A DNA stretch of 64,000 nucleotides from the NCBI GenBank assembly GCA_025618425.1, contig CM046844.1, positions 16,812,920 to 16,876,919 of the forward strand, written 5' to 3'. Source of the stretch: Heliocidaris tuberculata. Taxonomy: Eukaryota; Echinodermata; Echinoidea; Camarodonta; Echinometridae. The position numbers and the translations under genes are program-made. The notes under the pieces were generated by a model, which was given only the letters and a program-made list of their open reading frames with translations, searched no databases and had not been told where the DNA came from. Below are positions 51,701 through 61,443 of this stretch, in pieces; the stretch's first letter is position 1; each line of letters opens with the position of its first letter.

Positions 51701-54553
51701 ATCAGATTACGGCCATCGAGTCGCTGTCCATAGTCGCCGTCGTACTCCGGGTCCTCTACGTTGCGCGGCGTAAGCTCGCGACGACCACCGCCCATGATAA
51801 CCTGAAGTATGATTCGATTTTGAATTCATAAAAGGCCTCATGACGTGATATTATTTGGTGAGATCAATGAAAATACACTAACATAGGTATTATCATTTTC
51901 TTTTTAAAATCTGATTAATATATAGGAAGATTGAAGATAATATTTAGATGTATAAAGAGTCAAACCAGTGCCTGCTCAGCATAAAACATTCGCAGATCAT
52001 AACTGTCTTTTTTGTTTAGTCTCCTTATGACTTTGATACTTTTGTTAGGTTTTGTTGGAAACTATTAACTTTTATGGTCCTAATTTAGTCAATGTCAGAT
52101 GTGTTAATCTTAGATCTTGTGTCATATAGGGCATACACAAAGTCTTAATATTATAGGATCGATAGCGTAAGGTTCATATCTTAGGGAGATGTGACTTGGT
52201 CTCGTCAGCTCTCTGTCTTCTGCCCCTGGCAAACGGGGCGTCATTGTGCTGACTCAAGCCTACGTCAGCAATATGGTGGGACATTTGTAAGAGTGGTGGC
52301 GTACAAATGAACAAATGAATTATTCGTGTGAAATTATACGCATCTGTCTTTATACCTATACTAACAGAGCGCCTCCGCGCGGCTTGTGAGTTGCCTATGT
52401 CAAGCTAAACCGAGAAGTCTGCTCAAAGTACCGAGCCGGACTGGCAAGACTTTGCCTTTCGGGCGAGGAGGTGTTATAATTCTGTTACAGTCGTATGACA
52501 GGTGTACCAAAGCTTGCGCGTGCTGCGAATTTTCCTCTCAATAATTTAGGCCTTGTATATTGTAACGATCCCTTTTTTTCTCTCTCTCTCCTTATGTATT
52601 GTCTGTTCACAGAAAAACAAAGTAATACATAATTAAGTCATAAAAAGGCTTATTTTTTTAACAACGCAACTGAGATGGCGTAAATATTCATATTTTGAAT
52701 GACAGCACCGTAAAAACCAAAAACAACAACAACAACAACAAATGGAAAATGACCAAGGCAAACATTGCCTTGAATTACTGGCTTATGAGCTAATTGCCAT
52801 ATGCTTGAGCAGCGCTGTAATAACGCAGTCGGATGACGCCTCTCATGCGATGGGGCCTTGCCTACAAACTGACTCTGACGTTCCTCGATTCCAAACTGAG
52901 CTGCGTCGATCTTTCAGATGGGGACTTAAAGGTCAGTCTCCACACATGAATAATCAGATGATTGATACGTGCCTGCTTAACACCCCCACCCCACCCCCAA
53001 CCACATGCACCTCACCGAGACGCACCCCATACAAACTTACGTTCATGCTCTGCCCGTGTTCGAGGAGTTGGAGGGCGATGTCCTTGCAGCCTTCCCTGAT
53101 GTCGTTGTCATCGAGATCGTGGTCATTCTCCCATCGTCTCTCGGGGGTGTGAGCGTAGAGCGCGGCGGGGGATGCGTGGGTCACCCGAGCCGTCGTGACG
53201 AATCCTGTACTCTTACCTGAAAGAGAAAGAGAAAGACATATACTCACTCTTTTAAAAAAAATCCAGTGATAACTGACGTCACTTCAGTTGAATAAAAATA
53301 GAGTGAAAATGGAATGAAAATTCTTTTCTTTTTAGAGAGCACTCGATTTCACTTGATATTCACTCCTAAACAAGTGATCACCACCTTGACTCCCGGGTGA
53401 GTGAAAACACAGTGAAAATTCACTCATTTTTTTTTTTTTACTCACGACAGTTTTTTTTTTCAATACATATTTTTCTCTCCACGATGTGATGATTGATGAA
53501 AATATCAGATGAACTATGAAATACGCCATTTTCAATGTCGATTTTTTTAAAAAATGTATCCCATTGCTGTAAGCAATTGTTTTTTTTAATTTTTTTTCTC
53601 GATAATGTCAAATGCGTAAATTGGAAATACCCTACTTTCCTTTACGTTTATAATCGTCAGATGTTCATCATCTAACTCACAATATCGTAATCAAAATAAA
53701 TCAATAATAAATCAATCAATACTTACCAGATTTCATAGAATCTATTAAAATCGAATCTACTGCAGCGCCCTCTATCGATGTACATTTGCCTCTCTCCACA
53801 CGGTCATCCACGCCGAGTGTGCCAAATTTACTTTTGACTCCGCACAAATAGGCAGTAGCTGTGCCCGCCGAATCGGGGACCTGGCGGTCTGTGTTGTAAG
53901 TCTGAGTGGGGAATGGGAAAATGACATCATTTGTTGATGAAGAAATTGTGCACTTTATCAATTTCCTCCTCTTTTCAAATGATTTGAAAATAAGATAATG
54001 AATCCTTTTGATAAAATGAAATAAACCATCCACGAAGATAACCACACAGAAACAAACTATAAGCAAAAATATTCTCCCCATAATAAATATACCCAACAAT
54101 GTCATGATATCGACCTTATCCATAACAAAAAAATTTGAGGGGGAAAAACAATAGAAATAGCCATGTCGATATTTTAAAAAATTAATGAATTCTATTTTAT
54201 CATCTTATATATCTTCTATGTCATCAAGATATTGTTTATTTCGTTAGTATCTGTGGTGTTGTTTTAGGGCAAATATAAACTTATTGCACAATTTCTCATC
54301 ATTTGTTGTTAATTTGTGCATGAAATAGGTTAGCTCTTACGTCTGTGCCCCGTAACGAAAAGGTTTGCAATCAATCGCAAAGGTACAATGGCCAATCAAG
54401 ATCATTGTTTCACGCCCATCTCCTTCAAAAAGCTCAATTGGACCAATCAGAATGGTTGTTTCAAATTTGCGATTGATTGAAAACCTTTGTGTTACGGAGC
54501 CCCAGCAATAGTATACGATTCTATCAGTACTACATTCCCCCCCCCCCCACCCC

Positions 54554-54607
<54 letters not shown>

Positions 54608-54834
54608 TACCTTTACAAGCCCAACGTGAGGAAAGTGCTCAAAGTGTAGCGACGCGTCTTCGCCCATGCCGCCGTCGAGTTGGCCCTTTCGTATCCTGGC
54701 CGCCGTGGTCGTTGTGACATCGAGTCCGTCACCGAGGAAGAAGATGATGTTCTTTGCGATGTTGAGGTTGAGTCTCTGCCTCTGAAGCGCCTCTTCAAGG
54801 GCAGCGCGGCCTTTCGCCTGCCAAACTGAAGCAT
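42288..54834 (-). CDS. ALPL: alkaline phosphatase, eight exons, signal-peptide exon missing
   Basis: A Zn/Mg phosphomonoesterase of the animal alkaline phosphatase family, normally a GPI-anchored homodimer on the outer cell surface, often tied to mineralisation and gut function. Minus-strand exons are 54834-54611, 53901-53727, 53216-53041, 51801-51600, 50897-50754, 45179-44988, 43644-43507 and 42664-42288. All phases agree and give about 542 residues. Catalytic parts seen: [20 protein letters not shown] (D36), [15 protein letters not shown] (S86 nucleophile), [34 protein letters not shown] (E307, D312, H316), STADHAHV (D353, H354) and ETHGGQDV (H435). The exon with the start and signal peptide lies above 54834 and was not found. 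It is closest in look to the vertebrate tissue-nonspecific/intestinal group; one-to-one orthology with ALPL is not established. Confidence 0.94.
42680..42750. repeat. (AAT)n microsatellite
   Basis: It starts 16 bases upstream of the exon 8 acceptor (minus strand), so it abuts the polypyrimidine/branch region of that intron. Confidence 0.92.
43224..43333. repeat. inverted array of CGCTATTCATAGGAAC units
   Basis: Three direct CGCTATTCAT units, a TTTAACACG centre, then CTATGAATAGCGGTCC and further inverses (TATGAATAGTGGTCC). The whole can fold as one long hairpin within the last intron. Confidence 0.85.
43507..43644 (-). CDS. ALPL: ALP exon 7
   Basis: Acceptor GTCACTTTTAG, donor ACAG|GTATGG. 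It encodes [34 protein letters not shown] and [12 protein letters not shown]. It matches the crown-domain part of animal enzymes (YGNGPG..., GERENVS). Confidence 0.92.
44988..45179 (-). CDS. ALPL: ALP exon 6: RIDHGHH and TADHAH motifs
   Basis: Acceptor CTCTCGCTGCAG, donor CTAG|GTAAGC. It encodes [20 protein letters not shown] and [19 protein letters not shown]312, H316, D353 and H354 are zinc ligands of the family. The first codon is Ala, giving VEAGRIDH where human ALPL has VEGGRIDH. Confidence 0.95.
45290..45470 (+). mobile_element. tRNA-derived SINE
   Basis: A box TGGCCCAGTGG (45300-45310), B box CGTTCGAAACC (45345-45355, one mismatch), then a body with TGCACTTTGGCATGTTTGG and GTAGGACGTAGAGCCGTAGG. 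It lies antisense within the alkaline phosphatase intron, 111 bases from exon 6. Confidence 0.68.
46690..47420 (+). repeat. tandem repeat, about 205-bp unit, three and a half copies
   Basis: Units near 46701, 46926, 47132 and 47337 share GGTGGTCTAT(T/C), GATAGGAAGATAAAGACATTA, AATGAGGAGTATGGTCG and CACACAATTTT. They are diverged. The array lies in the 5.6-kb alkaline phosphatase intron between exons 5 and 6. Confidence 0.8.
47700..48130. repeat. AGTGAAAATTCACTC repeat with inserted palindromic MITE
   Basis: Recurring words GAGTGAAAATTCACTC, TTCTTTTTAGAGAG, GATATTCACTCATAA and AAGTGATCA. Copies flank the MITE at 47819-47956. A relative of the same repeat is at 53240-53440 in another intron of the same gene. 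Confidence 0.78.
47819..47956. mobile_element. palindromic MITE, GGGGAGCG subfamily
   Basis: Ends GGGGAGCGTTTCATCAAATG and CTTGATGAAACGCTCCCC; core GCATCTGATTGGCTGAGAG. Confidence 0.88.
49663..49800. mobile_element. palindromic MITE, GGGGAGCG subfamily
   Basis: Ends GGGGAGCGTCTCATCAAGCG and CGCTTGATGAAACGCTCCCC; TGTCAGTGATTTTTAC arms are almost perfect. Confidence 0.88.
50474..50720. mobile_element. hAT-type MITE next to ALP exon 5
   Basis: Ends CAGTGGCGGATCCAGGA and GGGATCCGCCACACT. The element stops 33 bases from the exon 5 donor. The same end type is at 26761 and 40489. Confidence 0.7.
50754..50897 (-). CDS. ALPL: ALP exon 5: FFLFVE motif
   Basis: Acceptor TTCATGAATCACAG, donor GAAG|GTCGGT (weak). 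It encodes [34 protein letters not shown] and NGFFLFVE. E307 is the Mg ligand. Confidence 0.93.
51410..51556. mobile_element. palindromic MITE, GGGCCCCG subfamily
   Basis: Ends GGGCCCCGTTTCATAAAACT and TTTTATGAATCGCGGCC. It ends 44 bases from the exon 4 donor of the alkaline phosphatase. Confidence 0.85.
51600..51801 (-). CDS. ALPL: ALP exon 4: VIMGGGR motif
   Basis: Acceptor ATCATACTTCAG, donor ATCG|GTAAGT. It encodes [36 protein letters not shown] and [13 protein letters not shown] is conserved in animal alkaline phosphatases. Confidence 0.95.
53041..53216 (-). CDS. ALPL: ALP exon 3: [11 protein letters not shown] motif
   Basis: Acceptor TTTCTCTTTCAG, donor AAC|GTAAGT. It encodes [20 protein letters not shown] and [17 protein letters not shown]. 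The TTxRVxHAxP block carries the Mg-site Thr/His region. Confidence 0.95.
53240..53440. repeat. AGTGAAAATTCACTC repeat, second site
   Basis: It contains TTCTTTTTAGAGAGCACTC, TGATATTCACTCCTAAACAA and GTGAAAATTCACTC as at 47700-48130. It starts 24 bases upstream of the exon 3 acceptor. Confidence 0.75.
53727..53901 (-). CDS. ALPL: ALP exon 2: catalytic serine
   Basis: Acceptor CATTCCCCACTCAG, donor TCTG|GTAAGT. It encodes [20 protein letters not shown] then [14 protein letters not shown]86 in PDSAGTATA is the phosphorylated nucleophile of the family. It leaves in phase 1. Confidence 0.96.
54345..54503. mobile_element. palindromic MITE, GCCCCGTAAC ends
   Basis: GCCCCGTAACGAAAAGG pairs with CCTTTGTGTTACGGAGCCCC, and GCAATCAATCGCAAA with TTTGCGATTGATTG. 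The core has CCAATCA words in both orientations but is not the GGGGAGCG family. Confidence 0.8.
54537..54604 (+). repeat. poly(C)/(CT)n tract against the ALP exon 1 donor
   Basis: A C run (54537-54563) is followed by about 20 CT units, stopping six bases from the splice donor. On the transcribed strand the intron begins GTAAGC and runs directly into (GA)n then (G)n. Confidence 0.95.
54611..54834 (-). CDS. ALPL: ALP first visible exon: LGDG motif
   Basis: Acceptor CTGTCAATTTCAG, donor AAG|GTAAGC. It enters with two bases of a split Asp codon, so a phase-1 upstream exon must exist. It encodes [40 protein letters not shown] and [19 protein letters not shown]36 is the metal ligand shared by Zn and Mg sites. 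GDGMGV of the family reads GDGLDV. Confidence 0.95.
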
Positions 54835-54839
54835 CTGAA

Positions 54840-57010
54840 ATTGACAGAGAAAATAATGACATTTATTTTTGATTCCCTCATATTACTCTGTCTCATTAAT
54901 GTATTATGGTTTGTAATCATAGTTATCTTGATTTCTCTTTTTCCTTCGTCTTTCATCTTTCATGATTTATACGTGTATATAAGTTTGATTCTCCTATGAT
55001 TATTTTCCGATTTTGCCTCGTACAATCTCCGGCCTCTTTTCTGCATCATATTTTCCCCGTACAGCCCAGGCATTTCGAACAAGAATAATTGTTTCTTATA
55101 CATAAGTTTGATTTTTCTATGTTTATTTCCCTATTTTGCATCATACCGTCACATGTGATATATAATCTGCGGTGTTTAATATTATTGTTCATCAAACTTA
55201 TCGATTCAGTTCAATTAAATCTCCCTTTTCTTGTCCTGTTTCTAAGTCTGAACACTGGGTTAAAACCTCACATCCCTACACACTGACGCCACTATCAGTG
55301 ACCTATATAACTAATATCAATTTCTGATTCACAAAACCACAGTGCGAAGGAAAAAGAGAGTATAAAGCATGTGTTTTCATCGCGATTCCAGTGCCTACAG
55401 AATGCGTCCCTTGTACTTTTTCTCAGGGAGCAGGAAAAAAGAAAATCGGTGTTTCCATTTCAAATTATGGCCAAATCATCCCCAATTGACTCCCAGCTTT
55501 TGGGCCATTCATTATCGAGATAGCTTTACCGTGTGTTCCCAATCAAAAGGTGTCTTTTTTCCCCTCATGCATCTTTTCAATTTGTTGTCAGTGCCCTATG
55601 CAGAAATACCACAGGAAAATTCCATGTCATTCTGTTAACAAGTGGTATAATGTTACGTACATTCCTTTAATAGTTTGTGTCCGAAGTATAGCCTATCTAT
55701 ATATTTTCTTAACATTAGACCTACACTTCATTTCATTTGAGCCCTTTTAAGACAATTTCCTGTCCACACAATGCGAAAATTTACATAAAAATGTTTGTAT
55801 CTTACATTCGAACACAGTTCAACTTAACACAAGAAGTCTATATTAACGTTTTATCACACACGTTCACATCTTTCCTCAAAAGCATGTAATTAATTTGTTT
55901 TAAAAAGTGAAAGTTGATAGATAGTTCGGCATCTTCTTTTTAATACAGGGAAGGATTTATGTAATCTTTCTTTTCTATGAAGTAGGGCTTTTTTTTTTCT
56001 CTCTCTCTTCTTTTCTTTCTTTTTCGTTTGCGTCATAACATGTGTCAAGTATCGAAAATGCATCTTACCTACAGACAACAGTACACTTTATTATGTTTAC
56101 TTAGATGATTTTTTAAAGCAAATGACGATTGTGAAAACAAATGTGTTTGCGTGTGTGTGCGTGTGTGCGTGTGTGCGCGCGCGCGTGTGTGTGTGTAGAA
56201 TTAGTAAAATTGATAAAATTATCATGCAAGTAATGAATATTTGAGATTTACATTCATTTTTACGTAGCTGGAAATCTACCACCACCACCGCCACCACCAC
56301 CACCACCACCACCACCACCACCACCATCATATTAGTGTATTTCGTAACAAGACTGTGTTAGTCTGTTAGAGTCATTTTTAAGATGTATAAGTGATCATGT
56401 TTAATTTTAGATATTTATTCGTTCAAGCCTGCTGGTCAAGGCGACTCGGCCCAATTTCATCCCAACAAAGATATCTTTTGTCATCGACTCAAACATATAA
56501 ATCTGAGTGATGCTTATTTGATGGATAGTTTCAGACACCCTTTTTTGTCATTTCTTACTGGAAAAGAAAAAAGAAAAAAAAAAGAGGGCGCTAAATGTGA
56601 CTTGGAGTTCAATAGCCAATCAAAACGAAGCGTCGACCTCGATTAACGTCACTTGAATTAAAACGTCACAAAGAATAGTGTCGTCATCGATTGATGAGTT
56701 ATGAAGGGAGAGGGTGACGATTTCTTTGTTGATTGGTTCAGATATTCAGGACAAGGATTATGTGATAAAATTCACGCCTAAACGTTGTCTGCATATCGAG
56801 GGGTATCGTGGGAACTTACTGAGAGAAAAGTCGAGTCAAATTAGATGGATATTGACTGACAATATTATTTGTAAATGGGTAATGTGAAAATTAAGGACAT
56901 AATGCAAAAGACATACATGGAATGTGGGGTGAATGCTTCCACAGGTATGTGCAGTAACGTCTTTATCGTTTCCCTTCCAATTATAGTAGCCACTGCTATC
57001 TTTCCCTCTC
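54840..57010. other. upstream region of the ALP gene, no exon recognised
   Basis: I looked on the minus strand for a short signal-peptide exon ending in G and a GT donor and found none convincing. Present are an AT-rich spacer, (GT)n near 56140-56200 and (CAC)n at 56278-56322. Confidence 0.45.
56278..56322. repeat. (CAC)n microsatellite
   Basis: About 15 CAC triplets with one CCG change. The Val-rich minus-strand frame is an artefact. Confidence 0.94.
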
Positions 57011-57427
57011 TTAACCATTTCATGACAGGAAATATTTCAGGGCTAAATTGATCACATTTTGTTCTTCAAATTGGCAACAGTGACATTTTTCTTTTAATGC
57101 TGTATGTTTCTTATAAGGTGTAATGTCTTTGAAAACAATATACATGGTTGGGGACTTTGTCAAAAAGCTGAAAAAATTGCCAATTTTGATAAAAAACAAT
57201 GATTTTGAACGTCTCAATGTGTTGCCAATTTAAGCATTTTATAGATTATTCTCCTTTTTAAAATTCCTGGCATTAAACGCAATGTGATCCTGCAACAAAA
57301 ATGGACACAGTGTGTGCAGAATATTTTGCTCTTTCTACTCATGCATCTGGTATATTTTTTTAGAGCTCTGAATCAAAAGTTATTGAGCCAAACCACAAAA
57401 TGTGGTCAGTTGTCTCAAAAGGGTTAA
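57011..57427. mobile_element. TTAA-ended repeat, copy 2 (inverted)
   Basis: Inverted relative of 35910-36408, sharing AGAGCTCTGAATCAAAAGTT and TGTGTGCAGAATATTTTGCT. TTAA occurs at both ends (57011-57014 and 57424-57427). Confidence 0.8.
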
Positions 57428-57644
57428 CAAATAAGTGAATAAGAAGATGACTTTATTCAGATGGAGACAGGATAGTTTGAGAAGATATTTTGGACATTGC
57501 CGCTGAGAAAATCCCCATCTCTACGTTTAAACCAAATGATAGAACACGACACAACTGGGGCTTTGAACTGCGATGAACGTTACGTCTTACAGGAAGCAGC
57601 TGTATTCGAACAGGAAGAATAACGATTTATTTGTAATAATTTAA

Positions 57645-58178
57645 AGGAGAAACCCCAAACTTGTATGCACTTAGACAGAGCAGAAAATTCTTAGAAGCAT
57701 ATAACTGAAAGTTTGAGGAAAAACGGATAAAGAATAAAAAAAGTTATGAATATTTTAAAAACCTAAAATCGCTAAATGAAATTGGCACCATACTCATATG
57801 CTAACGAGATGCTATGACGTTTTTGCGCTCTCTCTTTATAAGTAATAAGTAAGAAAATTATCAGATTTCAGCTTTTAAACAACAAAAAAATTGAATTATC
57901 AACATTTTGCTTGAAATATACTGTGAGGAATAAATTTATGAACACCACCTATAATACAAAAATCAAATTTTCTAAAATATATTCAAGGAAAGAGGATTTT
58001 TACAATATAATTGTATAAGGCAATTGGAAAGTATAGCACATAAAATAAGCGATTTTAGGATTTCAAATATTCACAACTCTTTTTCATTAGTTGTCCGTTT
58101 TTTCTCCACCTTTCACTATGCTTCTTTGATTTTTCTGCTTCTATTAAAATACATTTATTTGGGGGGTTTAATTCTCCT
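57645..58178. mobile_element. TTAA-flanked MITE with long arms
   Basis: TTAA at 57641-57644 and 58179-58182. AGGAGAAACCCC on the left pairs with GGGGTTTAATTCTCCT on the right, and AAAAACCTAAAATCGC pairs with GCGATTTTAGGATTT further in. About 130 bases of each arm pair imperfectly. Confidence 0.78.
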
Positions 58179-58956
58179 TTAACTTAAAAGGTCTTTTTTT
58201 TTAATCGTGTACATAATAACCGATAAAAGATTCGCCTTTCCACTGCAGAGTTGTATTTTTGTGTGTGTGTGTGTGTGTGAAGTGGTTTTGATTTTCTTAA
58301 TTATTTAAATTTCTTACTCCAACTGATTCGATTTTTTAAAAAATATAATTTCCCTGTCCTGTCAAATACTAGGTGCAGCAGGGCTGGGCGGGGGGGGGGG
58401 GCATAAGGGGGCCATGCCCCATGTCCATCCACTAATAAATGGTCATGTGTATATGTGTGACAATGTGACTCTGATGAATTTGTGTGACACCCCCCTCCCC
58501 CGGCTGTGCCCCCATGTTAAAAACGTCTGGCTACGCCAGTGCCCGCAATCCTTCATCGATCGGTCACCGATAACGTATCCCAAACCACGAATCCCCTAGG
58601 GTATTTCGTGTACAGGGACCTGCGTTTCCAGAATGGGAATGTCATTGTTTGATATTAAATGATTTCAAATATGGTATGAAATGAATACAGTTGTCAACTT
58701 GACGTTATAAAAATATCCTGACAGATCTTTTTGAAGAGTAAAAAAATAAATATATATATTTTCCCCTACCTCCCCCCTTCTCTCTCTCTTCTCTATTTCA
58801 CACTTTATTCCTCTCTCTCTCTCTCTATTCCGCTATATATTTCTTTATCTTTTTCCCCCTCTCCCAATCTCTCTCCCTCGACCCTTATTCCCTGTTCTCT
58901 CCCTTCTCTCTCTTTTCTACTTTATCCATCTCTCCCATTTCTCCACCCCTGCCTCT

Positions 58957-58990
<34 letters not shown>

Positions 58991-60414
58991 CCTTTCTCTG
59001 CATAAAATCGAACAATGATAGAAGTGTTTCTAGAGAGGGAACGACAACTGTTTATCAAATCTTCTCAATAGTGAGGGCAATTTTAGGAAGAAATTAATCT
59101 GGAAAACCATTCTGCCCAAGTCTAACGCTCGGATACGACTGTAATGCAAGTCGTTGAACCCAACGATATGACAGAGATCATTTTCATTATCGCCAGATAA
59201 TGATTCTCATTGGCCTGAAATATAAATGCCGACATGCAGAGATGATTTTGAGAAAGGGCTTTTGCACCGCTCCTAGGTCAGACAAAGTGTTCACCTGTTG
59301 AATATGATTTTACGCTTAACTGAAGTTAACAACAAAAACAACGGAGAATGACTTCCATCAATTTAAATAATTATTCTCGATGTTAATGTAGTCTCAATCG
59401 AATTCATTCAGTTGCATATACGCCTCATTCGGACAGAGAGGTGCCGAATATCTTCACATTTGGGCAGCGAGGTGCCCGAATATGTAATTTCTGTACACCC
59501 CCCCCCCCCCCAATAGAAACTGCAAAGTTGATATTCGGGCACAAAGCGTCCCCCCCCCCCCCCCCTCTCCCCTCTCGAAAATTTTCCCCCTATACGTCCA
59601 TGTTCATGCGGGAAGGTGCGAATCACGTAAGTTCCTCTGAACCCTCTGTGATTTCTTCATTTAAAAAGAACGCATGGTCCATTTGTTCATTTGTTAATTT
59701 TTTCTCTATTCCTCAATGTCTAAAGGGGTATCCAGGTCCGACCGACACTAAAAAACAAACAAAGAAAAACAAAAACAAACAAACAACAAACAAACAAATG
59801 AACAAAAAACATACAAACAGGGCTTGAAGGATCCATACTAGGGTAAGACACACTTTACCAAACTTCAAGATGGTTTTGTTTACAAGCTGGTACCAAACCA
59901 CACAGTTTAAAAAAAAAATGATTGTTTAAGCAGGTTTATTTATGCTTTCCAAAATTTGATTTGATATGGGAGAAAAGGAGGAAGTTTTCGTCCGCAAAAC
60001 AGGTGGTATATTTGAGAAGAACCTGCATGACAGAAAGCGCCACACAATCTGAGATGGTGGGAGTCGGATATTGATACGTTTTCAAGACCCGGGTTTGGCG
60101 ACTAGAAGGCGATTTTTGACCCAGATATGATGATAAATGCAAGGATAATGAGAATGTGGACAAGGGAGGGAGGGTGGAGAGGGGATGAAAAGAAAGAGAG
60201 AGAGAGAGAGAGAGGAGGGTTAAAGATAGATGGAGAAATAGAGAGGAAGAGAGGTAGAGAGATGATAAAAATAACTGAACACTAGTATTTACTACGTTTT
60301 AGCCTTGATAACGTGCTTGAGCATCCGAGAAACATCACTTTGGTCGAGCGTGGCAATTGTAATATTTCAATTTTTTTTTTCATTCAATATCTTACCAAAG
60401 GACGTAAGTGTCGC

Positions 60415-60485
60415 TGTCAAGGGATTCGAACCCCGTACAAATGTGGTCTATAGTCCGGTGACTTTTCCATTCGACCAAGGCTCCT
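60415..60485 (-). pseudogene. tRNA-like sequence with both Pol III boxes
   Basis: Minus-strand A box TGGTCGAATGG (60467-60477) and B box GGTTCGAATCC (60422-60432) match consensus exactly. GGACTATAGACC lies in the anticodon-arm position. The 5' and 3' acceptor strands do not pair, so this is a tRNA pseudogene or SINE head, not a working tRNA gene. Confidence 0.65.
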
Positions 60486-61378
60486 CTAAGGAGGAAGAAC
60501 GTAGATAAAGGAGGATGAGAAGGCATTGTTGCGGCGGCTATATCTAAAAAGGAGGATGCTATATGTAAAAAAAAAGCACGTTCAGCCCGACAAGATAACC
60601 AGTTAAGACAAGAAGGTCCCAGTTACAGAATGGAGCCTGCTGTGTCGCATTTGCTATCCACGGGAGACCTGTCTCACAGTTTCAGAGAGTACGGTTTTTG
60701 CTTGAAGAAAAACATCCACTTCCCTTACTTCTCACTATGAAGTGTACTTAATAATTAAACATGAAACCACAATCACCAAACAATGTCAAATGGATGCAGA
60801 TCATCCCTAGTGGCGCAGCGCGGGTGAGAGGGGGGGGGGGGCAGGGGGCACTCCACCCCAATTACTCCCCTAACGAATGGTAAAGAAGATAAAGAGAGAG
60901 AAAAATAAGAATGTGGCAAGAAGATGAATTGCCGTACCCAGGGCTGAGAGGGGATTACTACCTTCCGCATTACACCCGTCTAATCCGATGAGTAAGAAAG
61001 CCCCTCCCGCCCCTCCCGCCACTGCCCACTGGATACACGCTATGCCACTGTCCACTGAAACAGTAGGAACAACTGCAGGACTATTCTGAATAATGGGGCT
61101 AAAAGTTCGGACCCCCTCTCAATTCTGCCGGTGATTTCAGCTCGGAAGAATGTTAATTACGTGGGTCAGACGTCCCCATCATTGCTGGCCGCACACCGGG
61201 AGCGCAGCGGCTTGCATACCTCTCATCCTCCCGTTCTCTTCAGCGCAATCATCATCAATGACCATGACCGCTAAAGCATACAGTGTGGGTGTTGTCAGTA
61301 TAACTCTTCCCTCACGGGATATAAGTCGTATAGAAACTTAAAAATTATCTTTTAGCATATGCATCTACTCCTTCAGAA

Positions 61379-61380
61379 AT

Positions 61381-61443
<63 letters not shown>
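61379..61443. repeat. (TTTA)n microsatellite
   Basis: About 16 TTTA units. Confidence 0.96.

Noticed and set aside
60415..60485. Functional tRNA gene
   Set aside because: Both promoter boxes are present but acceptor strands do not pair and the anticodon arm is poor. The same holds for 5123, 18122 and 29170.
60870..61055. Minus-strand frame with a hydrophobic stretch as a possible ALP signal-peptide exon
   Set aside because: The hydrophobic part comes from low-complexity repeat sequence and there is no in-phase donor ending in G.
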